From NCBI GenBank assembly GCA_018064935.1, contig JAGHUF010000011.1, positions 19,445 to 83,444 on the forward strand: a stretch of DNA of 64,000 nucleotides, read 5' to 3'. Every line of letters begins with the position of its first letter. Positions within the stretch are counted from its first letter, which is position 1. This stretch comes from Candidatus Merdinaster equi (GTDB taxonomy: Bacteria > Bacillota > Clostridia > Lachnospirales > Lachnospiraceae). The notes under the pieces are model-generated. The model made no database searches. It saw nothing but the letters and a program-made list of their open reading frames with translations, and had not been told where the DNA came from. Below, piece after piece: positions 24,868 to 33,076 of the stretch. Position numbers and translations under genes: made by a program.

Positions 24868-27599
24868 CAGGGATGAGCTGCGCGGCATGCCAAACAAGAG
24901 TTGAGAAGGCGGTCATGGCTGTAGACGGAGTGAGTAGCTGCGCGGTGAATCTTCTTACTAATTCTATGGGCGTGGAAGGAAATGCCAGCCCAGATAAGAT
25001 AATAAAGGCCGTGGAGACTGCAGGCTATGGGGCAAGTCTAAAAAATGCAAATGTGGCTGCAGGTTATGGAGATAGTCTTCAAAACGTAGGTGAGGCTGCA
25101 GGCTATGGAACTAGCCATAAAGGTGCAGATGAGGCTGAAGATATAGGTACAGATTCCGAGACGAAACAGCTTAAGAACAGGCTGATTGCCTCGGTTGTTC
25201 TGGTGATTCCGCTCGTATATGTTTCGATGGGAAACATGATGTGGGGATGGCCGATACCGGAGTTTATGGCTAAGAATCATGTTGCCATAGGTATATATGA
25301 ACTGCTTTTGTCCGGGCTGATCATGGTAATAAACCAAAAAGTTTTCGTCAGAGGATTTAAGGGAGTGATCCATGGCTCGCCAAATATGGATACGCTTGTG
25401 GCACTTGGATGCGTGGCATCTTACTGCTACAGTTTGTATGCTCTTTTTGCGATGACTGCGTGTGTGCAGGACGGAGATATGAACAGAGCCATGTATTTCA
25501 TGGACCAGTTCTATTTTGAATCCGCAGCGATGATTCTGACCCTTATCACAGTGGGCAAAACGCTTGAAGCGAGGTCTAAGGGGAAAACTACCGATGCGCT
25601 GAAGGGACTTATGAAGCTGGCGCCGAAATCGGCTGTTCTACTTGTTGATGGTGTTGAAAAAACTGTTGATATTAGAGATGTAAAGCGTGGCGACAGATTT
25701 GTTGTAAAGTCTGGAGATAGCATACCGGTTGATGGAATTGTTATTGAGGGAGCGAGTGCTGTGAATGAGTCGGCGCTTACGGGTGAGAGCGTGCCTGTTG
25801 ACAAGCTTCCAGGAGATAGTGTCTCTGCTGCTACAATCAACACATCTGGATATATGGTATGTGAGGCGACTGCCGTCGGTGAGGATACTACCCTTGCGGG
25901 AATAATCAGGCTCGTGAGCGATGCAGCAGCAACTAAAGCTCCGATTGCAAAAATAGCAGACAAGGTTTCAGGAATTTTTGTTCCATGTGTTCTTGGCATT
26001 GCGCTAATTACATTCCTGGTTTGGATTCTAGTAGGGGCTGACTTTGGGGATGCTCTTACCAGGGCAGTAGCGGTTCTGGTTATCAGCTGTCCATGTGCCC
26101 TTGGTCTTGCGACGCCTGTTGCAATTATGGTGGGTAATGGTGTCGCCGCCAAGGCTGGAATTCTATTCAAGACAGCTGCAGCGCTGGAGCAGACTGGAAG
26201 AACACAGATAATTGCCCTGGATAAGACTGGTACGATCACTACTGGAATAATGAAGGTAACAGATGTTATTCCTTCAACTGGAATGCCTCGCGAAGAGGTT
26301 TTGAGGGTTGCATATGGGCTTGAGAATAAGAGCGAACATCCGATAGCGAAAGCAATATGTGAATACGCTAAGGAAGAAGGTATTGAATGTGCTGAAGCGG
26401 AGGATTTTAAAGTTCTGCCCGGAAATGGTCTTTGCGGTGTTATTGATGGTGGTGAGATAATAGGTGGAAGTGCCTCATATATAGAGGAACTGCTTGGTGG
26501 AACTGGTGCGTTGCCGGAAGGTGTTATTTCCGAACTATCAAGCCAGGGAAAAACGCCTGTTCTTTTTACAAAAGGCGGAAAAATTCTTGGATTAGTCGCT
26601 GTGTCTGATATAATTAAAAAGGACTCAGCAGAAGCAATAGAGCAGCTGAAGAAGCTTGGCATGTACGTTGTCATGCTCACTGGTGATAACAGGCTGACGG
26701 CAGAGGCTATTGCTAAGCAGGCAGGGGTTGATGACGTCGTTGCATCTGTTAAGCCGGATGGGAAAGAGAGTGTAATCCAAGAGCTTATGAAACATGGCAA
26801 GGTTGCCATGGTGGGTGATGGAATAAACGATGCGCCTGCGCTTACCAGAGCTGATCTTGGAATCGCAGTTGGAGCAGGAACGGATATAGCGATAGATTCG
26901 GCGGATGTTGTTCTGATGAAGAATAGTCTCATGGACGTTGCTGCCGCTATAAGGATATCCAGAGCGACACTTAGAAATATAAGAGAGAACCTGTTCTGGG
27001 CCTTTATTTACAATGTTATTGGAATACCGCTGGCAGCAGGTTGCTATGTGGCGTTGCTTGGCTGGTCACTCAATCCAATGTTTGGAGCAGCTGCAATGGG
27101 GTTGTCGAGCTTCTGCGTTGTGACTAATGCGCTTAGATTAAACCTTGTTAAACCATATAGCACTAAGCATGATTCGAGAAGAAACAGTCTGGCGATTAAC
27201 TGCAGGGATGTAATGATGAAACTGCAGGGAAAAAAGGAAGATGCGCAGTGCTGTGGAGAAGACGAAATTGCGCGGTGCTGTGGAGAAAACGGAAATGCGC
27301 GGTGCTGTGAAGAAAACGGAAATGCGCGTTGTTGCGAAGAAACCGAAAATGCACAGTGCTGTGAAAAAATTATAGGAGGGGATGTATTAGAGATGAAAAT
27401 AGCTGTTAAGGGAATGATGTGTGGACATTGCGAGATGCATGTAAAAAAAGCTCTTGAGTCGATTGAAGGAATAGAGAGCGCTACACCTTCACATGAGGAA
27501 GGCAGCGTTACAATCACAATGTCTAAAGAGGTTGATGAGGAACTTATCAAGGCAGCGATAGTTGAAGCTGGATATGATTACGCTGGCAAAATCGATTAA
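24849..27599 (+). CDS. copA: Copper-translocating P-type ATPase fused to a CopZ-like domain
   Basis: A 916-residue P1B-ATPase for Cu(I) export. An N-terminal HMA domain (Cys11/Cys14 in MSCAAC) is followed by three 13-residue AGYG repeats (58-96). The core has the metal site CPC (Cys414, Cys416) and the phosphorylated Asp458 in DKTGT. After the last helices a linker carries five Cys-Cys pairs at exactly 9-residue spacing (801, 810, 819, 828, 837). A second HMA domain (Cys858/Cys861 in GMMCGHC) ends the protein, a position usual for a separate CopZ chaperone. An internal ribosome site could also express that domain alone. The gene overlaps tcdA by 19 bp. Confidence 0.93.
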   Translation: MEQYKVTGMSCAACQTRVEKAVMAVDGVSSCAVNLLTNSMGVEGNASPDKIIKAVETAGYGASLKNANVAAGYGDSLQNVGEAAGYGTSHKGADEAEDIGTDSETKQLKNRLIASVVLVIPLVYVSMGNMMWGWPIPEFMAKNHVAIGIYELLLSGLIMVINQKVFVRGFKGVIHGSPNMDTLVALGCVASYCYSLYALFAMTACVQDGDMNRAMYFMDQFYFESAAMILTLITVGKTLEARSKGKTTDALKGLMKLAPKSAVLLVDGVEKTVDIRDVKRGDRFVVKSGDSIPVDGIVIEGASAVNESALTGESVPVDKLPGDSVSAATINTSGYMVCEATAVGEDTTLAGIIRLVSDAAATKAPIAKIADKVSGIFVPCVLGIALITFLVWILVGADFGDALTRAVAVLVISCPCALGLATPVAIMVGNGVAAKAGILFKTAAALEQTGRTQIIALDKTGTITTGIMKVTDVIPSTGMPREEVLRVAYGLENKSEHPIAKAICEYAKEEGIECAEAEDFKVLPGNGLCGVIDGGEIIGGSASYIEELLGGTGALPEGVISELSSQGKTPVLFTKGGKILGLVAVSDIIKKDSAEAIEQLKKLGMYVVMLTGDNRLTAEAIAKQAGVDDVVASVKPDGKESVIQELMKHGKVAMVGDGINDAPALTRADLGIAVGAGTDIAIDSADVVLMKNSLMDVAAAIRISRATLRNIRENLFWAFIYNVIGIPLAAGCYVALLGWSLNPMFGAAAMGLSSFCVVTNALRLNLVKPYSTKHDSRRNSLAINCRDVMMKLQGKKEDAQCCGEDEIARCCGENGNARCCEENGNARCCEETENAQCCEKIIGGDVLEMKIAVKGMMCGHCEMHVKKALESIEGIESATPSHEEGSVTITMSKEVDEELIKAAIVEAGYDYAGKID
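27249..27362 (+). repeat. 27-bp tandem repeat encoding Cys-Cys units
   Basis: Five copies of a 27-bp unit inside copA, each giving a Cys-Cys pair followed by about seven acidic/polar residues (for example CCEENGNAR). The exact 9-residue period suggests expansion by slippage or recombination and a candidate copper-binding array. Confidence 0.85.
27374..27395 (+). promoter_or_regulatory. Internal ribosome site before the CopZ-like domain of copA
   Basis: AGGAGGGG (27374-27381) stands 11 bp before an in-frame ATG (27393-27395). Initiation there would give a 68-residue protein, MKIAVKGMMCGHC and onward, which is the size of a free CopZ copper chaperone. Confidence 0.5.
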
Positions 27600-27643
27600 A
27601 TGCTTTCTGTTGGGGGAATAGGAAGCTTGGCTAGAGAAAGGAA

Positions 27644-28936
27644 ATGGGGATTGAGATGGAAGCAAAGCAGCTCATTATTAATATTGAGAATAAAGAATAT
27701 GATGATACTCTTGTTGATGTATATGTGGATGAGAGCAAACTTGAATATCAAAGAAAACGTTACGCTCAGACTATTGGTAAGTATATAGAAAACTTTGGAA
27801 ATGATGACGTTCAGATTTATAGTGCGCCTGGCAGAAGCGAGGTTGGAGGAAATCATACTGATCATCAGCATGGAGAGATTCTGGCTGCGTCAATCAATAA
27901 TGATGCAATTGCAATTGTTTCCAAAACAGAGGAGTCTGTCGTTAGGGTAGCGTCGGCTGAATATGGTCTTATCGAAGTGGATTTGGCTTGTCTGGCTATG
28001 GCTGAAGAAGAGAAGGGCACCACTATTAGCTTAATAAAAGGGGTGTTGCATAAGATTGTAGAGAATGGACATAAAATTGGAGGATTTAATGCTTATATAA
28101 CCAGTGATGTGCTTATTGGAGCAGGTTTGTCTTCGTCAGCTGCATATGAAACTCTCATCGGAACTATTGCTTCCGGTCTGTACAACAATATGGATATAGA
28201 TGCAGTTGAGATTGCGATTATAGGACAGTTCGCAGAGAATGTTTATTTTGGCAAACCCTGCGGCCTTATGGATCAGATGGCTTGTTCAGTAGGTAATTTG
28301 GTGCATGTGGATTTTGCTGACCCAATGAAACCTGTTGTTGAGAAGGTGGAGCTGGATCTAAATAAGCATGGATACAGTTTATGTATAACGGATACCAAAG
28401 GCTCTCATGCAGATCTTACAGGTGATTATGCTGCAGTGCCAGCAGAAATGAAATCTGTTGCGGCATATTTCGGGAAGGATGTACTTCTTGGATTGTCTAT
28501 GGAGGATATTCTGAATAATATTGCCGATATTAGAGCTAAAGTAGGTGATAGAGGCGTGTTAAGAGCCCTGCACTTTATTTGCGAAAATGAGAGAGTAAGA
28601 AAAGAAGTAGACAGTCTGAAAAGTGAAGATATTGATAGATTCCTTCAGTTAGTGACAGAATCAGGCAATTCTTCATACAAGTACCTTCAGAATGTATACA
28701 CCAACTCAGATGTTCAGCATCAGAATGTTTCGATTGCCCTTGCTATTAGTGATAATTATTTGGGAAAAGAAGGAGCCTGCAGAGTTCATGGTGGTGGATT
28801 CGCGGGTACCATCCAGGCATTTGTGAAAAATAGTGCTGTTGCTGAATACAAGAAACTCATGGATTCAGTATTTGGTGAAGGAGCCTGTAGCGTTCTGAAA
28901 ATCAGAAAATATGGTGGAATGCGAGTAATCGGGTAG
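27644..28936 (+). CDS. galK: Galactokinase
   Basis: A 430-residue GHMP kinase that phosphorylates galactose at C1 in the Leloir pathway. The galactokinase signature APGRSEVGGNHTDHQHG, the ATP loop LIGAGLSSSAAYE and the C-terminal motif VHGGGFAGT are present. The N terminus before the signature is about 20 residues longer than usual. ATG 27644 sits close behind AAAGGA; ATG 27656 is an alternative. Galactose would come from the GH2/GH36 locus, about 17 kb away. Its stop lies 1 bp from the stop of the convergent gene. Confidence 0.94.
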   Translation: MGIEMEAKQLIINIENKEYDDTLVDVYVDESKLEYQRKRYAQTIGKYIENFGNDDVQIYSAPGRSEVGGNHTDHQHGEILAASINNDAIAIVSKTEESVVRVASAEYGLIEVDLACLAMAEEEKGTTISLIKGVLHKIVENGHKIGGFNAYITSDVLIGAGLSSSAAYETLIGTIASGLYNNMDIDAVEIAIIGQFAENVYFGKPCGLMDQMACSVGNLVHVDFADPMKPVVEKVELDLNKHGYSLCITDTKGSHADLTGDYAAVPAEMKSVAAYFGKDVLLGLSMEDILNNIADIRAKVGDRGVLRALHFICENERVRKEVDSLKSEDIDRFLQLVTESGNSSYKYLQNVYTNSDVQHQNVSIALAISDNYLGKEGACRVHGGGFAGTIQAFVKNSAVAEYKKLMDSVFGEGACSVLKIRKYGGMRVIG

Positions 28937-28937
28937 A

Positions 28938-29684
28938 TTATTCTTCGTCCTTGGTATCAGTGTCGTCCTCGGTATCAGCGTCGTCCTTGGAATCAGCATC
29001 GTCCTTGGAATCAGCATCGTCCTCGGTATCAGCATCGTCCTTGGTATCAGTGTCGTCCTTGGAGTCAGCGTCGTTCTTGGAATCAGCATCGTCCTTGGTG
29101 GCACCTGCATTTTGGGATTCATCCGTGTCATCGATATCATTTATATCTTCGATATACTCTATATCATCAAAATCATCAACATCCTCGTCGTCTTCGTCGA
29201 GGATGTATTTTGTTTTTTTAGTACGACCTTTACCTTGCTTATTGGCCATATCCTGAAATAGGTCGGAAATAGACTCCCTGGAGTCGGCTTCGCTGGGCTC
29301 TTTCAATATCACTGGCCATAATAGGAGTGATAAAACAATAAAGCCTATTGCTGCAAAATACAGGTATAGGGAAGGTAGTCCAAATAATGAACATGCATTT
29401 AAATCACCGAGAAAAACAAGGAAAAATGAAGCGCCTGATAGTATATAAAGGAATCCGCTGACTCTGGAATACACCTTCATGGACGTTGGAGAGTATTTGT
29501 TATTCACGTGTCGGTAACCAACTAATTGACCTTTGAACAGCATGATAATACCTGCAATGAAGATATAAACGCCGACAATTGCAGATATCCATGAAGAAAT
29601 ATCTGGTGCAGAATTAACTGGAATCGAAGATGCAGCTGTTACATCGGAAACAGATGAAAGAAAAATATTAAGGATAGTATTCAT
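28938..29684 (-). CDS. Membrane protein with acidic repeat tail, unknown function
   Basis: A 248-residue protein not recognised. Four hydrophobic segments (about 28-50, 72-90, 97-125 with breaks) occupy the first half. The last about 100 residues are intrinsically disordered and strongly acidic: aspartate clusters (DEDDEDVDDFDD), then about nine 6-residue repeats of the type DDADSK, ending in EE. The tail is probably cytoplasmic. The repeats are encoded by an 18-bp tandem array at 28945-29088. A minus-strand extended -10 promoter lies 54 bp upstream of the start. Confidence 0.75.
   Translation of the reverse strand: MNTILNIFLSSVSDVTAASSIPVNSAPDISSWISAIVGVYIFIAGIIMLFKGQLVGYRHVNNKYSPTSMKVYSRVSGFLYILSGASFFLVFLGDLNACSLFGLPSLYLYFAAIGFIVLSLLLWPVILKEPSEADSRESISDLFQDMANKQGKGRTKKTKYILDEDDEDVDDFDDIEYIEDINDIDDTDESQNAGATKDDADSKNDADSKDDTDTKDDADTEDDADSKDDADSKDDADTEDDTDTKDEE
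28945..29088 (-). repeat. 18-bp tandem repeat (acidic hexapeptide)
   Basis: Eight units of 18 bp, for example TCGTCCTTGGAATCAGCA on the plus strand, plus one degenerate unit to 29106. They encode DDADSK/DDTDTK-type hexapeptides on the minus strand. Units differ at only a few positions, so copy number is likely to vary between strains. Confidence 0.9.
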
Positions 29685-29737
29685 AAATACCCCACAAAAA
29701 AATGACTCAAAATTTGATTAACATGATTTCATATAGT

Positions 29738-29746
29738 ATTATAGCA
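29738..29746 (-). promoter_or_regulatory. Extended -10 promoter of the acidic-repeat gene
   Basis: TGCTATAAT on the minus strand, an exact TGnTATAAT match; the -35 is weak. Predicted start near 29731, leaving a leader of about 47 nt. Confidence 0.55.
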
Positions 29747-29828
29747 AATAAATATCCATTGAGAAATGGGAAACTGGTCAAAAAATGACGCATAAAATAA
29801 AAATAAAATTAACATACGAGGTGTTATT

Positions 29829-31337
29829 ATGAGAGAAAGCGGAATTTTATTCCCGATATTTTCCTTGCCTTCGAGATATGGCATTGGCTGTATTTCAAAG
29901 GAAGCATATGGATTTGTTGATTTTCTGGAATCGGCAGGACAGGGTTTCTGGCAGATTCTTCCGCTCGGACCAACAGGATTTGGAGATTCTCCTTATCAGC
30001 CATTTTCTGCCTTTGCAGGAAATCCATATTTCATTTCACCAGAAGCACTTATTGATAAGGGACTTTTGTCTTATTCTGATGCTGATGGACTTGATTTTGG
30101 GCAGGATGAGCAGCATGTCGATTATGGGGCTTTATATAACAATCGATTTGCATTACTTAAAACAGCGTTTAACAAATTCACAGAAAATGGTGGTGCTAAA
30201 CTCAAGGAATACAAAGATTTTTGCAAGAAAGAGGCGTTCTGGCTTGAAGATTATTGCCTTTTTATGGCACTGAAAGATAAATACGAAGGCGCTTCCTGGC
30301 TGACATGGGATGATGATTATAGACTTAAAAAGGAGGATGCAATTAAAAAAGCTAAGAAGGAATTATCCGAAGCAATTGACTTTTATTGTTTCCAGCAGTT
30401 TGAGTTTGACCAGGAATGGAAGGCATTAAAAGAGTATGCAAATAAGATGAATATAAAGATAATAGGGGATATTCCCTTTTATGTATCACTCGATGGGGCT
30501 GATGCATGGTCACATCCTGAAGCATTTCAAATGGATGAGGATGTAAAACCAGCTGTGGTAGCAGGATGTCCGCCCGATGCTTTTTCGTCGACAGGACAGC
30601 TGTGGGGGAATCCGATATATGATTGGGAGAATCGTAAGGCTGGCGGTTATGAATGGTGGATGAAACGTCTCGAAAGAAGCTATGAGCTGGTAGATGTCGT
30701 TAGAATTGATCATTTTCACGGTTTTTCTGATTATTATGCTGTGCCGTATGAAGATAAAACTGCAGAAAAAGGTACAATGCATAAGGGTCCAGGAATGGAT
30801 TTTTTCAATACTGTTAGAAAGGTATTTGGTGACCTGACTGATTTTAAGCTGATTGCTGAGGATCTTGGCACGGTTACAAAAGATAATCAGAAATTGCTGG
30901 AAGATAGCGGAATACCGGGGATGAAGGTTCTTCAGTATGCATTCACTAGCTGGGATAGCTATTATATAACCCATAGACACGATAGACATTGCGTTGTATA
31001 TACTGGAACACATGATAATACTCCTTCGAGAGCATGGATTGAAGAGATCGGCGATGGAGACAGAGATTTTGTAAGACGCTATATCAATTCGATGAATACT
31101 GATTATGGTGCATTCGTTTGGGATTTTATCAGAGAAGCTTATAGATCTGTAGCAGATTTGTGCATTATTCCGCTTCAGGATTATCTTGTAACTGGAAAAG
31201 AAGCAAGGATAAATGCTCCTGGAACGGCTGAAGGAAACTGGCAGTGGAGGCTTAAACCTAATTTTCTGTCAAATGAACTGGCTGGAAGCATAAGAAAACT
31301 TGCAGAGACCTATGGAAGAATTCCGAGGAATGAGTAA
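29829..31337 (+). CDS. malQ: 4-alpha-glucanotransferase (amylomaltase, GH77)
   Basis: A 502-residue GH77 enzyme that transfers maltosyl units between malto-oligosaccharides and releases glucose. It begins ESGILFPIFSLPSRYGIG, contains the nucleophile region VVRIDHFHGF, the acid/base region LIAEDLGTV and the GTHDNTP loop, all at normal spacing. Cytoplasmic, no signal peptide. Ribosome site CGAGGTG before ATG 29829. It is a single-gene unit ended by a strong terminator. Confidence 0.96.
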   Translation: MRESGILFPIFSLPSRYGIGCISKEAYGFVDFLESAGQGFWQILPLGPTGFGDSPYQPFSAFAGNPYFISPEALIDKGLLSYSDADGLDFGQDEQHVDYGALYNNRFALLKTAFNKFTENGGAKLKEYKDFCKKEAFWLEDYCLFMALKDKYEGASWLTWDDDYRLKKEDAIKKAKKELSEAIDFYCFQQFEFDQEWKALKEYANKMNIKIIGDIPFYVSLDGADAWSHPEAFQMDEDVKPAVVAGCPPDAFSSTGQLWGNPIYDWENRKAGGYEWWMKRLERSYELVDVVRIDHFHGFSDYYAVPYEDKTAEKGTMHKGPGMDFFNTVRKVFGDLTDFKLIAEDLGTVTKDNQKLLEDSGIPGMKVLQYAFTSWDSYYITHRHDRHCVVYTGTHDNTPSRAWIEEIGDGDRDFVRRYINSMNTDYGAFVWDFIREAYRSVADLCIIPLQDYLVTGKEARINAPGTAEGNWQWRLKPNFLSNELAGSIRKLAETYGRIPRNE

Positions 31338-31388
31338 TTCTTAATTTGATTTATTGAGCGATTTTTGTTGAATGATAATAAGTAAAAG

Positions 31389-31424
31389 GCGATGTGTGAC
31401 AGAAGTGTCACACATCGCTTTTTT
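31389..31424 (+). terminator. Rho-independent terminator of malQ
   Basis: A 13-bp perfect stem, GCGATGTGTGACA (31389-31401) with TGTCACACATCGC (31406-31418), a 4-nt loop, then T6. Confidence 0.95.
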
Positions 31425-31563
31425 AGGTTTCGAAGAGAAGCTGGGTATAAATATGACACTGAAAAAACAAAAATGACATTAAATAACACCCTGTATGTCA
31501 TGTGCCTCAAAGGCTGAATAACAGGGGGGTTTTGCTAGAAAAAAGTTATACACATCATTTTGC

Positions 31564-31583
31564 TAATGACAATTGTGTCATTA
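31564..31583. repeat. 20-bp inverted repeat with TGACA arms
   Basis: TAATGACA and TGTCATTA (8-bp perfect arms) around ATTG, 14 bp after the stop of the minus-strand SGNH gene. No T-run on either side, so it is not an obvious terminator. Further ATGACA/TGTCAT copies lie at 31453, 31473 and 31496. Role unknown. Confidence 0.6.
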
Positions 31584-31597
31584 ATCGCAAGGCTTGT

Positions 31598-32794
31598 TTA
31601 CGTGAAGTATAGTCTGAACTTTATATAGTCTGACAGCTTATTTGCCATATACTCTCTGACTTCATCAGTTACATGGATTGCATCATCCATATATTTATCT
31701 GAGTTTTCTGCATGAAGTATATTGTCGTAGTAGCAGTCGAGATATGTTACATTATCACGAATTGCAATATCATTTATTGCTGATACATAACCGGCTAGAG
31801 ACTCATAGGAACGTCCCCAGGTTTCGAGATTATCTGGAGACTGCTCGTCTGCAGGTATTCCTGTATAGTACAAATCGCCGGAAATCTTGGTGCCATCCTC
31901 GCTCGTGTAGAATCCGTAGGTTGGACTAACAACTACGAAGCGGATATGTGGATATTTGGTATGAATTGCTTCCATACCCAGAGTCAGGGCACCAGTAGTT
32001 GCTTCCTGTGAAGAAGGGTTGTAGATATTCTTTGTATTATGACCGCGGAGATAGTCGTTTGTTCCATAGCACAGGAAGATGATGTCGATATCGTTGAAGT
32101 CTATATGCTCGAGTGTGTCGAGCGATTTATCGAACTCTTCAGCTTCATAGATGTTGGCATATGTTTTGTAGTAATCCAGCATGGTATAATCGCCAGTCAT
32201 TATACAGGTCGCTATCGAGATGAAGCTGAATACATCATCACAGGTATCAAGGGAAAGCTTCTCGGCATCTCTTGCGTATGAGGAGCCGCTAAAGCCACAG
32301 TTGTATACTGTAGCACCTGTATTGTCAGCAACCTGCTCGGCAATGCTTGTTTCTCCGTAGGTCAGGATGTCATCACCAAGGAAGAGTATGTATGTATCGT
32401 CATCGTCCCTGCCTGCGACCAGTTCTTTGTCAAAAGCAACGTAGTAATCCTGAGAATCGCTGATTTCAACATCGATATCGCCAGTAGCTTCATAGTGATA
32501 TTCTCTGGAAGAACATGCCCACAGACCAAATTTCAATCCAAATACGATTATGAGAATCGCGATAATTCCGACTAGTCCAAGAAGAGGGAGGAGCACCATT
32601 AGTCGCTGCCTTTTGGCGTCGTAGGGCGCATCTCCTGTAGATTCTGAGACCATGACATCATCCTCACCATCGGCCGTAGTATTATTGACCGGATCTGGCG
32701 AATTGACATCTGTAAGGGTTTTGTTCATATCTGAATCTAAATCAGCTGAATTAATATCTGTAATTGTCTTATTTTTATCTGAATCTGATTTCAT
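31598..32794 (-). CDS. Membrane-anchored SGNH/GDSL-like protein lacking the catalytic serine
   Basis: A 398-residue protein with about 65 cytoplasmic residues, one transmembrane helix (about 70-95) and an extracytoplasmic SGNH-hydrolase fold. Block I reads FLGDDILTYG, so the usual GDS serine is Asp142. The block II glycine (NCGFSG), block III YGTND and block V DAIHVTDE are preserved. The family includes acetyl esterases and acyltransferases of wall polymers; without the serine this copy may be inactive, use another chemistry or only bind. The N-terminal tail repeats NKTxTDxNS twice. ATG 32794 follows ACGAGG. It is divergent from the polysaccharide cluster. Confidence 0.82.
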   Translation of the reverse strand: MKSDSDKNKTITDINSADLDSDMNKTLTDVNSPDPVNNTTADGEDDVMVSESTGDAPYDAKRQRLMVLLPLLGLVGIIAILIIVFGLKFGLWACSSREYHYEATGDIDVEISDSQDYYVAFDKELVAGRDDDDTYILFLGDDILTYGETSIAEQVADNTGATVYNCGFSGSSYARDAEKLSLDTCDDVFSFISIATCIMTGDYTMLDYYKTYANIYEAEEFDKSLDTLEHIDFNDIDIIFLCYGTNDYLRGHNTKNIYNPSSQEATTGALTLGMEAIHTKYPHIRFVVVSPTYGFYTSEDGTKISGDLYYTGIPADEQSPDNLETWGRSYESLAGYVSAINDIAIRDNVTYLDCYYDNILHAENSDKYMDDAIHVTDEVREYMANKLSDYIKFRLYFT

Positions 32795-32976
32795 AAATAA
32801 TCCTCGTTTCTGAACAAATAAAAAAGCCATTTCTATGCTTGTGAATGTAAAACGTATAGATGTCTTAATTTTACAATAAAAGTTGAGGGGTGTCTACTGG
32901 ACGAACGCAATATATTGTGGATTGAAGGAGAAATAAGAGCGTTTTTTTCGTGACAGTTCCAATAGAGAAACTTCTA

Positions 32977-32985
32977 TGATATAAT
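32977..32985 (+). promoter_or_regulatory. Extended -10 promoter of the polysaccharide cluster
   Basis: TGATATAAT, a perfect extended -10 box; the -35 (TTCCAA at 17 bp) is poor. Predicted start near 32992, leader about 85 nt. It could drive the GH25 gene and the rfb genes that follow. Confidence 0.6.
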
Positions 32986-33076
32986 ATAGCAGCTATGAAA
33001 AACGCAGGCCATGAAAATAAAGGGTGGACTGTGGTTTTTCTGATGTTTGTACATGAGTATTATTTGGAGAATTAGC

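Noticed and set aside
25511..26932. A 473-codon open frame on the minus strand inside copA
   Set aside because: It is antisense to the conserved P-type ATPase core, has no ribosome site and gives a Ser/Thr/Pro-rich low-complexity product.
28945..29088. Possible CRISPR or integration repeat
   Set aside because: 18-bp units without spacers that keep the reading frame of a gene.
28951..29256. A 101-codon Ser-rich plus-strand frame
   Set aside because: It is the complement of the acidic 18-bp repeat array, with no ribosome site.
31489..31526. CCCTGT/ACAGGG stem as a second malQ terminator
   Set aside because: The arms are short and 26 nt apart, and a much stronger terminator lies upstream.
33047..33076. 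Upstream starts for the GH25 gene
   Set aside because: TTG 33047 and ATG 33053 lack a ribosome site, whereas GTG 33077 has GGAGA at suitable spacing.
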